From Angiostrongylus vasorum (Eukaryota; Nematoda; Chromadorea; Rhabditida; Metastrongylidae), in NCBI GenBank assembly GCA_018806985.1, contig JADANN010000317.1, positions 1 through 64,000 on the forward strand: a DNA stretch of 64,000 nucleotides, given 5' to 3'. The notes under the pieces were generated by a model that was not told the DNA's origin, did no database searches, and was given only the letters and a program-made list of their open reading frames with translations. A program made the position numbers and the translations under genes. Each line of letters begins with the position of its first letter. Positions within the stretch are counted from its first letter, which is position 1. Positions 33,084 through 43,369 of this stretch are shown here, piece by piece.

Positions 33084-33322
33084 TGCGCCATGCATTCGAC
33101 TTCATTAGGTATCGTTGGAGGTGATTGAATGCATATCTGGCCTTTATAGTGACTCTTTGTGGGCTAGCGATGTATCGAGCCAGTGTTGCTATCCTCCCAG
33201 ATAAGTCTGAAACCAATTTGCCGACCCCGGAAAGATGGAAGGCTTGGTGAGCAGTGGGCGCGGAGATCAGTTCCGCGTCTTTGTCGCAGTGGCACCTCCA
33301 ACCACTGCGCCACACGCGCCCA
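33084..33322 (-). mobile_element. tRNA-derived SINE copy
   Basis: Minus strand. The head GCGTGTGGCGCAGTGGTTGG (33317-33298) contains a good A box (TGGCGCAGTGG). A B-box-like GGAACTGATCTCCGC lies about 25 bases downstream. The body and 3' end match the 17.5 and 34.5 kb copies. Confidence 0.8.
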
Positions 33323-33504
33323 CGACAAACCACTTTTGGTAAGGAATTGCTGCACCATCGTTGGTCCATGCTCTGAACATGTAGCTCCTACGATCTATCA
33401 CATATCTCAAGAGAGAATCTGACATGAATCTCCTTTCAAATCGAAAACAGTAGTTTCACATCATTTCCGAAAAGTATTCACGATTTCAGTATCGATGAAG
33501 TCAT

Positions 33505-33815
33505 ATTTCGCAATATACCCCACTATTGAAAAGCAGTAGCCAGCAAATAATAAGTTAAAATTGTGACTATAACTACAGCCTCAGCTTAACTAGGTTCGTT
33601 GCCGATTTGAGCTCCCTAGGTAAGTTCCGTAGACGGATGATTGCTGATGGTGTTGGTTGATAGAACTAGGTGAGAGACAGGCGTAACGAAGGACCCACAT
33701 GGTATGGTGGTGAACGCGTTAGCTCCATGAAAGTGGAATGCCGCGTTCGTTTCCCACCGTAGATACCTGTGGGATGGAGTTTTGCAAATATCTTAGCATC
33801 ATTGAAGTTAAATTC
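33505..33815 (+). mobile_element. Foldback family copy FB3
   Basis: Matches 7770-8110: TATTTCGCAATATACCCCAC, CAGCAAATAATAAGTTAAAA, ATGGTGGTGAACGCGTTAGC and GAGTTTTGCAAATATCTTAG. One arm only. Confidence 0.7.
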
Positions 33816-34384
33816 ACGATCAGTTCAAATGAGCTGCACCAGACTCTAACGAGTTTACTCAAACTGTGGAAATGATTGACTAGCAATAGAAATTGAGCCC
33901 TTAAAAAATTATTTTGTGAAACTATATGTACCAGTTTTTGTGGTTGTCTGCAATTCTTTGGCCTAAATGTGTCTTCCAGTTGCTGATATTTGTTAATCAA
34001 GCAAAAAGCACAAAGCGAATTTCTCTAGTCGGTACCTTCCTGGTTATGGGCTAAATGACGACTGAAAGAATATGAAATGGCACCAATTATTTGTGTGCAA
34101 CATTACCTTTTCCAACAATGACAAAAAGGTTTCTCAGCTTTCTTGATAGTTTTGGTACCACTGCGTACAATTTCTACTGGTGGAAGTCATACGGGTGACA
34201 ATAACGGCACCTTTAAGGCAATCCTACATATTATTTTACCTTAAGATCAGTACCGAAATACGACAATATCTTTCATGACGTCACCTATGAATGTTAACGG
34301 AATAGTCAAAGTTATTTATGGAAAGAAGAAGAAAAATAAATGACAATAGAATATCTCCAATATGGGCAATAATGAATTACAAAA
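33816..34384. other. Unassigned stretch
   Basis: Nothing that I can support on either strand. Confidence 0.4.
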
Positions 34385-34620
34385 GGCGTGCGTAGCGCAG
34401 TGGTCGGAGGCACCATGCAGTACGATATGGCATCGATACCCGCGCAATGCTCACCAACCCTTCCATCCATTCGGGGGCCGGCAAATTGGTACCAGACTTG
34501 TATGAGAAGATAGCTGCACTGGTTCGATACATCGGTAGGCCACCGCGAGTAATTTTAAAGGCCAGATATGCATTAAATCACATCTCCAACGACGCTTAAT
34601 GAAGTCGAATGCATGGCGCA
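34385..34620 (+). mobile_element. tRNA-derived SINE, best plus-strand copy
   Basis: The head GCGTAGCGCAGTGGTCGGAG holds an A box (TAGCGCAGTGG, 34393-34403) and GGCATCGATACCCGCG, a B-box-like word, at 34429-34444, spaced as in a tRNA promoter. The non-tRNA body (GGCAAATTGGTACCAGACTT onward) runs to GAATGCATGGCGCA. RNA polymerase III would transcribe it. The 3' end abuts PLE P4 directly. Confidence 0.8.
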
Positions 34621-36300
34621 TCCCTGAGGGTACGAATGAAACATTTCAAAGCCCTTAATCATTATCGCGCGAAAAGATACAGCTCCAGCCTCACTGGAGT
34701 GCAAAAACGTGGTATGCGAGAGGTACGAGAGCTGTTAAGGTTGAAAAGCATAAAATTCCCTTATCAGTTAAATGTTAAGATAACGAAAAAGCATCTTGAA
34801 GATGCTTCACTTAATCGCCCATCATCTGAGAGAGATTTTGAAAGTAAACACCGAAAATTGAACCACCAATGGGTCAAAATGGCAAGGGCTGCTGGTTTAA
34901 AACCATCAGTTATCTCTCAACTAAAAGTTGAGTTACCAACATGTCCCGTCTTGTACTTGCTTATAGAAACTCATAAGCTAGTATCCAGCGATGATATTGC
35001 GTCTACCGATCCGTCATTGTTTAAGGTTAGACCAATCATTAGCTGTGTAGACGGGCCAACGGATAGGATAGACATGGTTTTTAACCCTAATATTTAACCA
35101 GTTGTTGAAACATATTCCAGCCCACCTTACGAATACCCAGATGTTTCTGGATCGTCTACGTACTGCGCAGCCCAGCAGCGCGTGTGTGATGGAGTCGTTC
35201 GACGTTAGCGCCCTCAATACAAACGTGTCGAATGACTCCGCAATGCAAGCCGTATTCGAACCCCTGATGCGACACGAAGGAGAAACAAACATGTATGGCT
35301 TCAAGATAGAGCAGTTGATGGCACTCTTAAAAAGAATGATTGGGCTGCTCAATCTTCAGGTGGTGCGGAAAGTGCTACGCTCAAATAGGAGGGTTGGCAA
35401 TGGGACAGCGACTGGAACCAAACCTGGCCATTGCGTTTATGTCTAATATGGAAGCACCAGTGATCGATCTCGGGCCGCTAATCTACTGTAGATATTTAGA
35501 TGACTGTTTTGTCCTTTGCTCAACACAAGAGGAAATGGACAAACATTTCGAGTTGTTGAATGAACAGTCAGAGTATATCAAGTTCACCCGAGGGAAACCG
35601 AAAGAATACTGGCTTCCATTCCTGAACGTCCAAATTAGCCTGTCAGAAAATGGCTACATTACGAAGTGGTACCGAAAGCCAAGTAATAAAAACATCTTGG
35701 TTCATTACCTCTCCTCTCACCCCTCTCACACGAAAAGGGCGCTGGTAAGAAACATGTTTCGAACATCAACCAACGTGTGCACGGGAACAGAGCGGAAAGA
35801 GGAGTCCAGGAACTTGGCGCTGCAAATAGCCATTTCTAATGGCTACGAAACTGTAGCTCGGGACAGGTGTAGAGGAAATTCTAGGCCTCCAACCGGCAAC
35901 TCTAGCGATAAAATGGTCCCGTTTATCCTACCCTTCATCTCAAATGATGTAAGTGCAGCTATAAAACGCTGCTTAAGAAAGGCGGGTCTAGAGATTTCGG
36001 TAGACGTAGTTGAAATGCCACCGAGTAATCTTCGGGGCCAACTAGTTCGTAACCGCCTATATGACCGTCTATGTGCAACGCAAAATTGCATAGTTTGCCC
36101 TAATTGTAGAGACGGTGATTGCATGAGCTCGGGTACAGTTTATCTGATCTCCTGTAAGACGTGCTGAGACATTGGCGAAACGGGCAGACCCCTCTGTGCC
36201 CGCATAAAAAGAACACCTAGTCGGTAAACGTAAACCATGTACCCCACTAGGCACGCATAGGACCCAGAGACATAGCGGGGAGGACTTTGAAGTACGTGTC
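34609..36300 (+). pseudogene. PLE RT/GIY-YIG protein of P4, three or four breaks
   Basis: The first frame (to 35097) holds CPVLYLLIETHKLVSSDD and FKVRPIISCVDGPTDRIDM and stops at VFNPNI. The next (35102-35446) has ESFDVSALNTNVSNDSAMQA. A frameshift near 35345 leads to the third (to 36167), with the intact catalytic box YCRYLDDCFVLC (35484-35519), NEQSEYIKFTRGKPKEYW, LPFLNVQISLSENGYITKWY, and a zinc-finger-like NCIVCPNCRDGDC (36087-36125). The GIY-YIG begins GTVYLISCKTC, then a TGA (36165-36167), then DIGETGRPLC. Thus RT catalytic residues survive but the protein cannot be made in one piece. Confidence 0.85.
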
Positions 36301-36775
36301 ACGATCCTCGCACAGTAATCGGAACACGGGCGCGCAAAACTCTCGAGGCGTTCTGGATTAGTTCCAGAAGTCCGAAAATGAACCGCAGGGAAGAATGCCT
36401 CATTATCACGCGTGATATTGGGCAGTATGTAAGGCTGTTATTTTGATGGGAGAGGCATATTACGCTTCCATGTGAACTCTGTGCGGTTGGTCTCCACGCG
36501 ACATAGTCAGTGGAAGCCTCATAGAAAAGCGGTGAATGTGCAAAGCTGTGTTCAATGTGATTGAAATCTTGGTTCAGCGTTTTCTCTGTTTGGTTATGGA
36601 GGTGTTTGGCCGAATAGATTGCTGTCAACTTGACCTCTCCAGGCTCTGAGGAGGGTGAAATCCGCCGGAGCGTCGGCTGGTTCGTGAGTAAAGAATAAAA
36701 GTAACACCTCGTGTTTGCTCAACAAGAATACGAAGAATTACTTGATCAATGCCGAGGTTAATAGAAAGTCGGACG
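34621..36775 (+). mobile_element. Penelope-like element P4, best preserved copy
   Basis: Plus-strand PLE, 5'-truncated at the SINE junction, with the N-terminal region from HFKALNHYRAKRYSSSLTG onward, a full RT, Cys segment, GIY-YIG start, 3' UTR and 3' end (CCGAGGTTAATAGAAAGTCG, 36753-36772). PLEs are retroelements that pair a telomerase-like RT with a GIY-YIG endonuclease. This is the copy to use as a family reference in this window. Confidence 0.9.
36642..36678 (+). ncRNA. Decayed hammerhead motif, PLE P4
   Basis: CTGAGGA core intact (36646-36652), stem II partly intact, but GAAA has become GGAG and stem I arms no longer pair (GGCT with GGCT). GTC is present. Expected inactive. Confidence 0.5.
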
Positions 36776-36789
36776 TGGGAGTTCCTACT

Positions 36790-37390
36790 TGATAGGTTTA
36801 TTTGGACGTTCAAAAACGGAAGCCAGTTTTCTTTTGGTTTGTCCCGGGTGATGTTAATGTACTCAGACTGCTCGTTCAATAATTCAAAGCACTTTGTCCA
36901 TCTTCTCCTGTGAGAAGACGACAAAACAATAATCTATATATGTGCAGCAGAGCAGTGGCCGGAGACCGAGGGGCTGGGGCTTCTACTTTCAAACATAAAC
37001 GAAGTGGCAAGTCTTGGTTCCACTCGCTGTCCCACTGCCAACCCCCTTATTGGAGCGAACTATTTCCCAGACCGTCTGGGAATCAAAAAGTTTAGCACTC
37101 CTTTAATAGAGCCATAAGCCGCTGGATGGACCATCCACACATTTTTATTCTTCCTTCATGTTCAGCAAGAAGTTCAAAGGTGGATTCATTCGATACGTTG
37201 GTGTACAACGCAGTAACGTCGAAGGACTCCATTACGCACGCGTTATTAGGAGACGCGTTGCGTAGACGTTCTAGGAACATTTGGGTGTTCATGAGGTGAG
37301 CTGGAAAATGTTTAATCGACTGGGTTATTATTAGGCTTAGAAACCAGTTTATTCTATCCGTTCGCCCGTCTATACAGCTGATGATGGGTT
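36790..37390 (-). mobile_element. PLE fragment P5 (RT)
   Basis: Minus strand. Reads MNTQMFLERLRNASPNNACV, ESFDVTALYTNVSNESTF, then CCTYIDYCFVVF (catalytic box with Asp to Tyr, 36931-36929), KCFELLNEQSEYIN and PFLNVQINLSS. Truncated at both ends; no endonuclease. It lies tail-on to P4 in opposite orientation. Confidence 0.75.
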
Positions 37391-37604
37391 TAACCTTTTT
37401 CTCTGACCGGCTGATTAGAAAGGCAGCAAAGTTTTTTTTTAATCCAGTACGCTTTCACTGCGATTTTTTTTCACGTTTCCTTAACGGCCAAGAAAATTTG
37501 TGGATAACTAGCATTTTTAAGCCGCAATTTTTTCAAAATAACAAAGCCAGTTTTATAAACTATCTAGGAGTATAGACATAACGGGAAGATTACGAAGTAG
37601 ATGA

Positions 37605-37985
37605 CGATCCTCGCACAGGAATCAAAAGCACAAACGCTCAAAATTCTCGAGCCGTTCTGGACTAATTCCAAGAATCCGGAAAATGAAAGGCACGAAGGAA
37701 TGCCTCATAATCATGCGTGATATCGGGCAGTATATAAGACTGTTTTTTTAATGTGAGAGGCACATTACGCTTCCACTTAAACTCTGTGCGGTTGGTCTCC
37801 AAGTGAAATGTTCAGTGGAAGACTCATAGAAATCGGTGAGTGTGCAAAGAAGGTATTCTGTGTTCGATGTGACTGAAATCTTGGTTTAGCACCTTCTCTG
37901 TATGGCAGTGTTTGGCCGGGTTGATTGCAGTCAACTTCACCTTTCCTAGTACTGAGGAAGGCGAAATCCGCCGAATCAAAAAGGC
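37605..37985 (+). mobile_element. PLE fragment P6 (C terminus and 3' region)
   Basis: Matches the C-terminal coding tail of P4 (ILAQESKAQTLKILEPFW, 37600s) and its 3' UTR, with a truncated hammerhead motif at 37948-37973: CTGAGGA, stem II, then GAATC with loss of the cleavage triplet. It breaks off at 37980. Confidence 0.65.
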
Positions 37986-38027
37986 TACTCACCGTGCTGT
38001 TACAAGTGGGACTCGCCCAAGCGTTGT

Positions 38028-38243
38028 TCAAGTGGCGTCACGAGCGAGATCCATAAAGCTCAGAAAAGCCATTTTGAAATAAGGGCATAGATCATGTTTG
38101 ATAGTGAGGCATTTGTCTTTCCGCTTTAATTTTTGGGTTTTCTGAAATTTTTCCCAAAACGCTTCAAGAGTATTGCGCGTGGATGTTTTTGATTCTTGCC
38201 TTAAAATTCGGACATTCACTTCAAAATCATCACCATCGTGCAT
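38028..38243 (-). mobile_element. PLE fragment P7 (C-terminal tail)
   Basis: Minus strand: HDGDDFEVNVRILRQESKTS, NTLEAFWEKFQKTQKLKRKD and CLTIKHDL, matching the tail after the GIY-YIG core. One open frame of 71 codons, truncated both sides. Confidence 0.65.
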
Positions 38244-38284
38244 TTCTCCCCCTTTTTATGCCTAGATCAGTGCTCTGACGGGAT

Positions 38285-38530
38285 CGGAGGAAACGAGTAG
38301 ACCGCTTTATGTTTGCATGAAAGAACACCTATATGGGAAAGTCAAAATTCGTCAAAGCACTCCTCTAGGTACACATAGGGCATAAAAGCACAATGGCGAT
38401 GATTTTGAAGTGAGTGTACGGATCCTAGCGCAGGAATTGAAAATATGAACGCGCAAGACTCTTGAGAGGGTTTTGGATAAATTTCAAAAAATCCAAGGAT
38501 GAACCGGAAAATCAGTGCTATCAATAACAG
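38285..38530 (+). mobile_element. PLE fragment P8 (C-terminal tail)
   Basis: Plus strand, same segment as P7 in opposite orientation: ACGAGTAGACCGCTTTATGT then ATGATTTTGAAGTGAGTGTA and AACGCGCAAGACTCTTGAGA. P7 and P8 face away from each other over 40 bases. Confidence 0.65.
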
Positions 38531-38899
38531 CCGTCGTGTATAAAAGCACATCGCCGAATGAGTATCCCTCATTCGAGAGAGATGCTTCACTGGGGAAGAA
38601 TCTGCTTGATGCGCGACGAAGACGCCACCTCGAGAACACGGGACAACTGTGGACCATCGGCTCGGATTAGCCAAAAATAAACATCATTTATGAACCTCGT
38701 GTAAAGCTTATCAAAGAAAGAATCCCACAAAAGAAAAATTTGACGAAGATTCGTTTTTGACATTTAAAATTCCAATGCTCAACATTGGCAAAAAAGCTTA
38801 ATTTTTGATAAAACAAAGACACGGATGAAAAACAGCAAAAAATCAAAATCAAGGTAGAAGAACAAACGTTCGCATATTAGCTTCTCATGGAAACAGTTT
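38531..38899. other. Unassigned stretch
   Basis: Lies where exons 4 and 5 of gene copy 2 would be expected, but I find none of their conserved words. Probably replaced by insertions or deleted. Confidence 0.4.
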
Positions 38900-39962
38900 T
38901 GCTGCATTGCATTGTTTACCGGTTATCTAAAAGACTTGTGAGGTCTTCTTGGCAGCACTAGTATTTCCTTACTTGAGACTCTAAATATTCCGATCGGCCG
39001 CTGAATGTTGAAAACCAAACCAGGAATATCCATTGTAAGGTTAGCACCAACACAGTTAAAATCTACTTCCATGCAATGCAGTGTTTCGTAGTTTATTCTT
39101 ACAGTGAGCTGATCAAAAAATGATTTGGATTATGGGATCGCTGAGGCCGGCAGCACGACCTTGTTGTTCGAGAACGTCAAACACCTGAGGAACGGAGTTT
39201 TCGCTAACCTGTAGAATTTGCAGGGAGTATTTCAAGTGAGCTACACGAAACCAGAGAGGATGGGTTGAAATAAAATGCCGACGAATCCTTTAACAGTCGG
39301 AGTTTTTAGTTAAACCTGTCCAACAAATGACAACTCACTGCTTGCGTTACAATACGCATCACAAATCCACTGGCTGCATCTGCACTCGGTGCAATATCGG
39401 AGACCTGAGCAGCTACACCAACTCCCGTTGAGAGAACCATCTGCACCGGCAAGGTGAAGCCGGTAACATTGAAGGTCCTTGTGCTCATTGCCGCTGAATT
39501 TGACAAATCTTTTATTGAAGAAATATAAATAGAAAAAGATTCCTCAACTTTTTCTAATAGATAGGTGAAAGTTAGTTATTGATAAATTATTAACTAACCT
39601 TCAAATCAAATGACTGGGAAAAAATTTTCAAGCAATTAAATAAATGGTGGTTTTTCAATCTCGCCATTATTGGTACTCTATATTAGAGAAATCTGGCTCG
39701 GCCACTGCCGAGCTGGGAAAGAAACTGCTTCTGTTTTTCTGAAAAATTGTTCTTTGCAGTACGACGTCTTCCTTCAAAGCGACAAAATACTAGAGCTATT
39801 AACAAGGTTGGGGTTCGTTCATAAATTTATTCTTTAAGTTGCAAGTGTTTTTGTTACGAGAACAATACTGTATTTAATACCTGGTCCTCCTGCACCACAT
39901 CCGAACACTGTGGTGACGGTGAGGAGAGAAAGCAGCAGCGGTCGTGCCGGAACATTCGCCAT
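38900..39962 (-). pseudogene. Predicted secreted protein gene, copy 2 (exons 1-3, frameshifted)
   Basis: Minus strand. Exon 1 (39962-39881) encodes MANVPARPLLLSLLTVTTVF plus GCGAGGP and ends CCAG/GTATTA. Exon 2 (39493-39339) encodes AMSTRTFNVTGFTLPVQMVL onward to FVMRIVTQA, ending GCA/GTGAGT. Exon 3 starts at 39184 (VFDVLEQQGRAAGL), but an extra base in the run of A's at 39115-39120 shifts the frame so that it stops just after PIIQIIF. Exons 1 and 2 are as good as in gene 1, with the same splice phases. Exons 4 and 5 are missing. The signal peptide and first half could still be expressed if exon 3 were skipped, but I have no evidence for that. Confidence 0.7.
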
Positions 39963-40149
39963 GTTTGTCACACTGTTCATTATTATGAGGATCACACTTG
40001 AAGATATTTGGAGTGTAGTACCTATTTACATGTTTAATTGAATAGAAGATTTGCTTCCCAGTACGGTTGTAGAACAATCGGCGATAGACTTCTACTAGGA
40101 ATTTGTACTGGGAGACCGCAACGCGGGTAGAAGGGATTTTCTTAACATG

Positions 40150-40337
40150 TTCGAGACCAAAAGAAATTTCTTTGAGTCCATCACATTCATTCTGGTCGGC
40201 TTTTGCATTGAGGACTCTGCTTTTTCCGAAGCGCATAGAAATCGGCAAATGAGGTAAAACGCATGCCAAACGTTGAACGAGGACGATAAGTGGGCGCCAT
40301 TGCTTAATTCATCGAATGCGCTGATTTCTCAGCTGCT
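40150..40337 (+). repeat. Left member of a ~185-bp direct repeat flanking a PLE cluster
   Basis: Matches 43370-43556 in the same orientation, both corresponding to 20930-21110 of the LR unit. Shared words are CATTCATTCTGGTCGGCTTT and TGCATTGAGGACTCTGCT-like sequence, and GAATGCGCTGATTTCTCA. The 3 kb between them is all PLE. Confidence 0.75.
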
Positions 40338-41975
40338 ATATCTCTTCATAACCCACTTCCCAAAACCGCGTACGTAGTGGGTCGTTCGACGTTACCGCCC
40401 TTTAAACCAACGTGTTGAAGACTCCGCAATGCAATCCATCCGCGAGCTTCTTGAGGAACACGAAGGAGCAATTAACATGTATGGGTTTTCGATTCAGCAG
40501 CTTATGGCCCTCTTAAAGGTCTGCCTAAACTGCTCGATCTTCAGATGGTGTGGGAAATATTACGCGCAGATTAGAGAGCTGGCAGTGGTAGACCAATGGC
40601 ATCAACCCTTGCCGTTGCGTTTATGTCTAAAGAGGAAGCACCAGTAATCGATCTCAGGCGAGTACTCTACTGTAGGTATATAGATAATTGTTTTGTCATT
40701 TGCTCCACCTAAGAGGAGATGGACAAATCCTTAAAGTTATTGAACGAACAGTCAGAGTACATAAAATTAACCCGTGAGAAACTGGAAGAAAGCAGTCTTC
40801 CATTTCTAAACGTTCAAATTAACGTACCCAAAAACGGCTACAACACAAAACCGTGTCGAAAGCCAAGCAGAAAGAATATAGTAGTTCATTGCCTCTCCTC
40901 TCATCCCTCACACACTAAAATGGCGCTTATAAGAAATATGCTTCGAACCGCCACCAGCGTGTGCACAGGTAGAGAGCAGAGGAAAGAATCCTCGAAACTG
41001 GCGCCGAATGCCCATTCCATATGGTTTCGAAACTGCAGGCACAGAAGAAAAACCAACCTCCAGAGCGATAATTCTAAGGAAAAACAAGGCTCCGTTCCTT
41101 TTGCCCTTTATTTCAAACAAAGTAAATGAAGCCGCAAAACGTTGCTTAATAAGGGCCGGTCTAGAGAATTCCGTAAGAGTGATAGAAATACCATCGGACA
41201 CTCTAAGACGCCAGCTATGTTCGCAACCGCCTATATGCCCGTCTGTGTACAACGAAAAACTGCATAATTTGCCCCAACGGTAGAGAAGGTGATTGCATGA
41301 GTTCGGGTACAGTCTATCTGATCCTTTGTAAAGCGTGCGGGGACGAATACGTTGGCGAAACGGGTAGACCGCTCTGCCGTCGCGCATAAAAGAACAACTA
41401 GTCGGTAAATCTAAATTCAAACAAAACACTCCACTAGGCACGCATAGCACGCAGAAACACAACGGAGGGGGATTTTGAAGTTGGAGTCACTATCTTCACT
41501 CAGGAATCGAAAACATCAGCGCGTAAAACTCTTGAAGCGTTTTGGATCAATTCCAAAAATTCAAAAATGAACCGCATGGAGGAGTGTCTTGTCATCACGC
41601 GTGGCATTGCGCCATACCTCAGGCTGATCCAGTGAGCTGACGGAGGCACAGCCCTGGCCCATGTGTTACTCTGTGCGGCTGCTATCCACCAACTAACTTA
41701 AATAATTACAACAAATAAATGGTAGGTATTTAAATGAAGCTGTTTCTTATACGAATGCAAATTTATTTGCTAAGTTTTATCTGCTAGGGGTTATGAAAGT
41801 GTTTGGCTGAGTAACTCGCATCTCAACTTGACCTTTCCAGGCTCCCGAAGAAGGGGAAAACGCCGAAAACATCAGCTATTGTATCCTATTAAATTCTGTA
41901 ATAAAAACGTCGTGTCTGCTTATTGATGAAAATCATCGAATTATCAATCAATGACGAGGTCAACAGAAAGCGTTG
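40338..41975 (+). mobile_element. Penelope-like element P9, 5'-truncated
   Basis: Plus strand, starting within the RT (FDVTAL region, 40385). The catalytic box reads YCRYIDNCFVIC (40668-40703), so the second Asp is Asn. Then KLLNEQSEYIKLTREKLEES, LPFLNVQINVPKNGYNTK, the Cys segment NCIICPNGREGDC (41259-41297) and a fairly complete GIY-YIG start SGTVYLILCKACGDEYVGET (41300-41359) before the frame is lost. Ends near GACGAGGTCAACAGAAAGC (41952-41970). Confidence 0.85.
41840..41876 (+). ncRNA. Decayed hammerhead motif, PLE P9
   Basis: GGCT then CCCGAAGA in place of CTGAAGA, a weak stem II, GAAAAC with one extra A, ATC and AGCT. Core damaged; expected inactive. Confidence 0.45.
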
Positions 41976-42335
41976 AATGAGAAGCGAGATCTACTTGAAA
42001 TTTTGAAGACGAAAAGAAGACTGCGTCGTTTTCTTGTTCAGCAATCGCGAGGTTGTTAAACAGCATACATTTACCTCCATAGAAAGACACAACACAATAC
42101 AACAGTAGCTGACGTTTCGGCAGTATCGCCTTCTTCAGAGCCTGGAAGGGTATACTGATATGCAATTTACTAGGCCAAACGCTTCAATAACGCTTACAAA
42201 AAGACGAAAAACTCTATGGTAATTACAAGGGCAACAGCTTCTCGAAAAAACTCACCGCTTTTTTACGTGCTTTCCAATGAGGAAGGTTAGAACAGCTGAT
42301 TATAGTCGCAAAAGGTTGATGACTGCACCATCCCT
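41976..42335 (-). mobile_element. PLE 3' fragment P10, inverted
   Basis: Minus strand, containing only the 3' UTR and terminus of a PLE, with an intact-looking hammerhead core at 42107-42142. It meets P9 tail to tail near 41975 and P11 head to head near 42335, so P11 has an inverted PLE 3' segment in front of it. Confidence 0.75.
42107..42142 (-). ncRNA. Hammerhead ribozyme motif, PLE P10 (intact core)
   Basis: On the minus strand: GGCT, CTGAAGA, one A, stem II GGCG-ATAC-TGCC (three Watson-Crick pairs and one G-U), GAAAC, GTC, AGCT. Stem I arms pair with one G-U. All conserved core residues are present; with 58680-58715 one of the best candidates. Confidence 0.7.
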
Positions 42336-43369
42336 AATCAGAAATTGATAGGTAACGCGTCTCCTAATAACGCGTACGTGATGGAGTCCTTCGACGTTAC
42401 TGCGTTGTACACCAACGTATCGAATGACTCCGCAATGCAAGCCATCTTCGAACTTCTTGTTGAACATGAAGGAAGAATAAATATGCATGGCTTGTCCATC
42501 CAGTAGCTAATGCCTCTCTAAAGGAGTGCCTAAATTGCTCGATTTTCAGATGGTCTGGAAAATATTTCGCACAAATAACGGGTTGGCTATGGGACAGCGA
42601 CTACCATCAAGCCTTGCCATTGTGCTTAGGTTTAAGATAGAAGCCCCTGATCTCGATCTCCGGTCACTACTCTACTGCAGATATGTAGATGATTGTTTTA
42701 TCACCTTCTGTACGCAGGGAGGAGATGGACAAATGCTTTGAATTATTGAACGAGCAGTCTGAGTACATTAAGTTCTATCCGGTAGAAACTGAGAAAAAAC
42801 TAACTTCCGTTTTTTAAACGTTTAAATAAACCTATCAAGTAGCGGTTACCTGACAAAGTAGGACCGAAAGCCAAGTAACAAGAACATCCGCGTTCATTTC
42901 CTTTCTTCCCACCCTTCACACACAAACAGGGCGCTTGTGAGAAACATGTTTCGAACAGCCACCTCTCTGTGCACAACCAGGAACTAAAGGAAGAATCGCA
43001 CGATTTGGCTCGGCAAATAGCCATCTCCAATGGCTACGAAGTAGTAACCAAATGAAATATCAGCAGTTCTAATCTTCGTCGTTGGAAGTCGCGTAAAAAA
43101 GGTTTGAGTTTTTTCGAGAAGCTGTTGACAATGTAATTACCACGGAGTTTTTCGTCTTTTCCTAAGTGTTATTGAAGCGCTTGGTCCACCAAGTTGTATA
43201 TCAGTATACCCCCCCAGGCTCCGAAGAAGGCGACACCGCCGAAACGTCAGCCACTGTTTTGTATGTATTTCTATGGAAGTAAATGTATGCTGTATAACAA
43301 CGTCGCGATTGCTGAACAAGAAAACGACGCATTCATATTCCAATGCCGAGGTTAATAGAAAGTCGATCC
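42336..43369 (+). mobile_element. Penelope-like element P11, endonuclease deleted
   Basis: Plus strand. It starts in the RT (ESFDVTALYTNVSNDSAMQA, 42384-42443), has an intact catalytic box YCRYVDDCFITF (42673-42708), then frameshifted palm/thumb to about 43055. There it jumps directly to the 3' UTR, so the Cys segment and GIY-YIG domain are absent. The hammerhead motif (43217-43252) and the terminus GCCGAGGTTAATAGAAAGTC (43344-43363) follow. Confidence 0.8.
43217..43252 (+). ncRNA. Hammerhead motif with one core change, PLE P11
   Basis: GGCT, CCGAAGA (expected CTGAAGA), A, perfect stem II GGCG-ACAC-CGCC, GAAAC, GTC, AGCC with perfect four-pair stem I. One T to C change in the core. Confidence 0.6.

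Noticed and set aside
34385..34460. A functional tRNA gene
   Set aside because: A and B boxes are present but no cloverleaf stems pair properly, and the sequence continues into a repeated SINE body.
37948..37973. Counting the P6 motif as a complete hammerhead
   Set aside because: The sequence after GAA diverges and the cleavage triplet and 3' stem I arm are missing.
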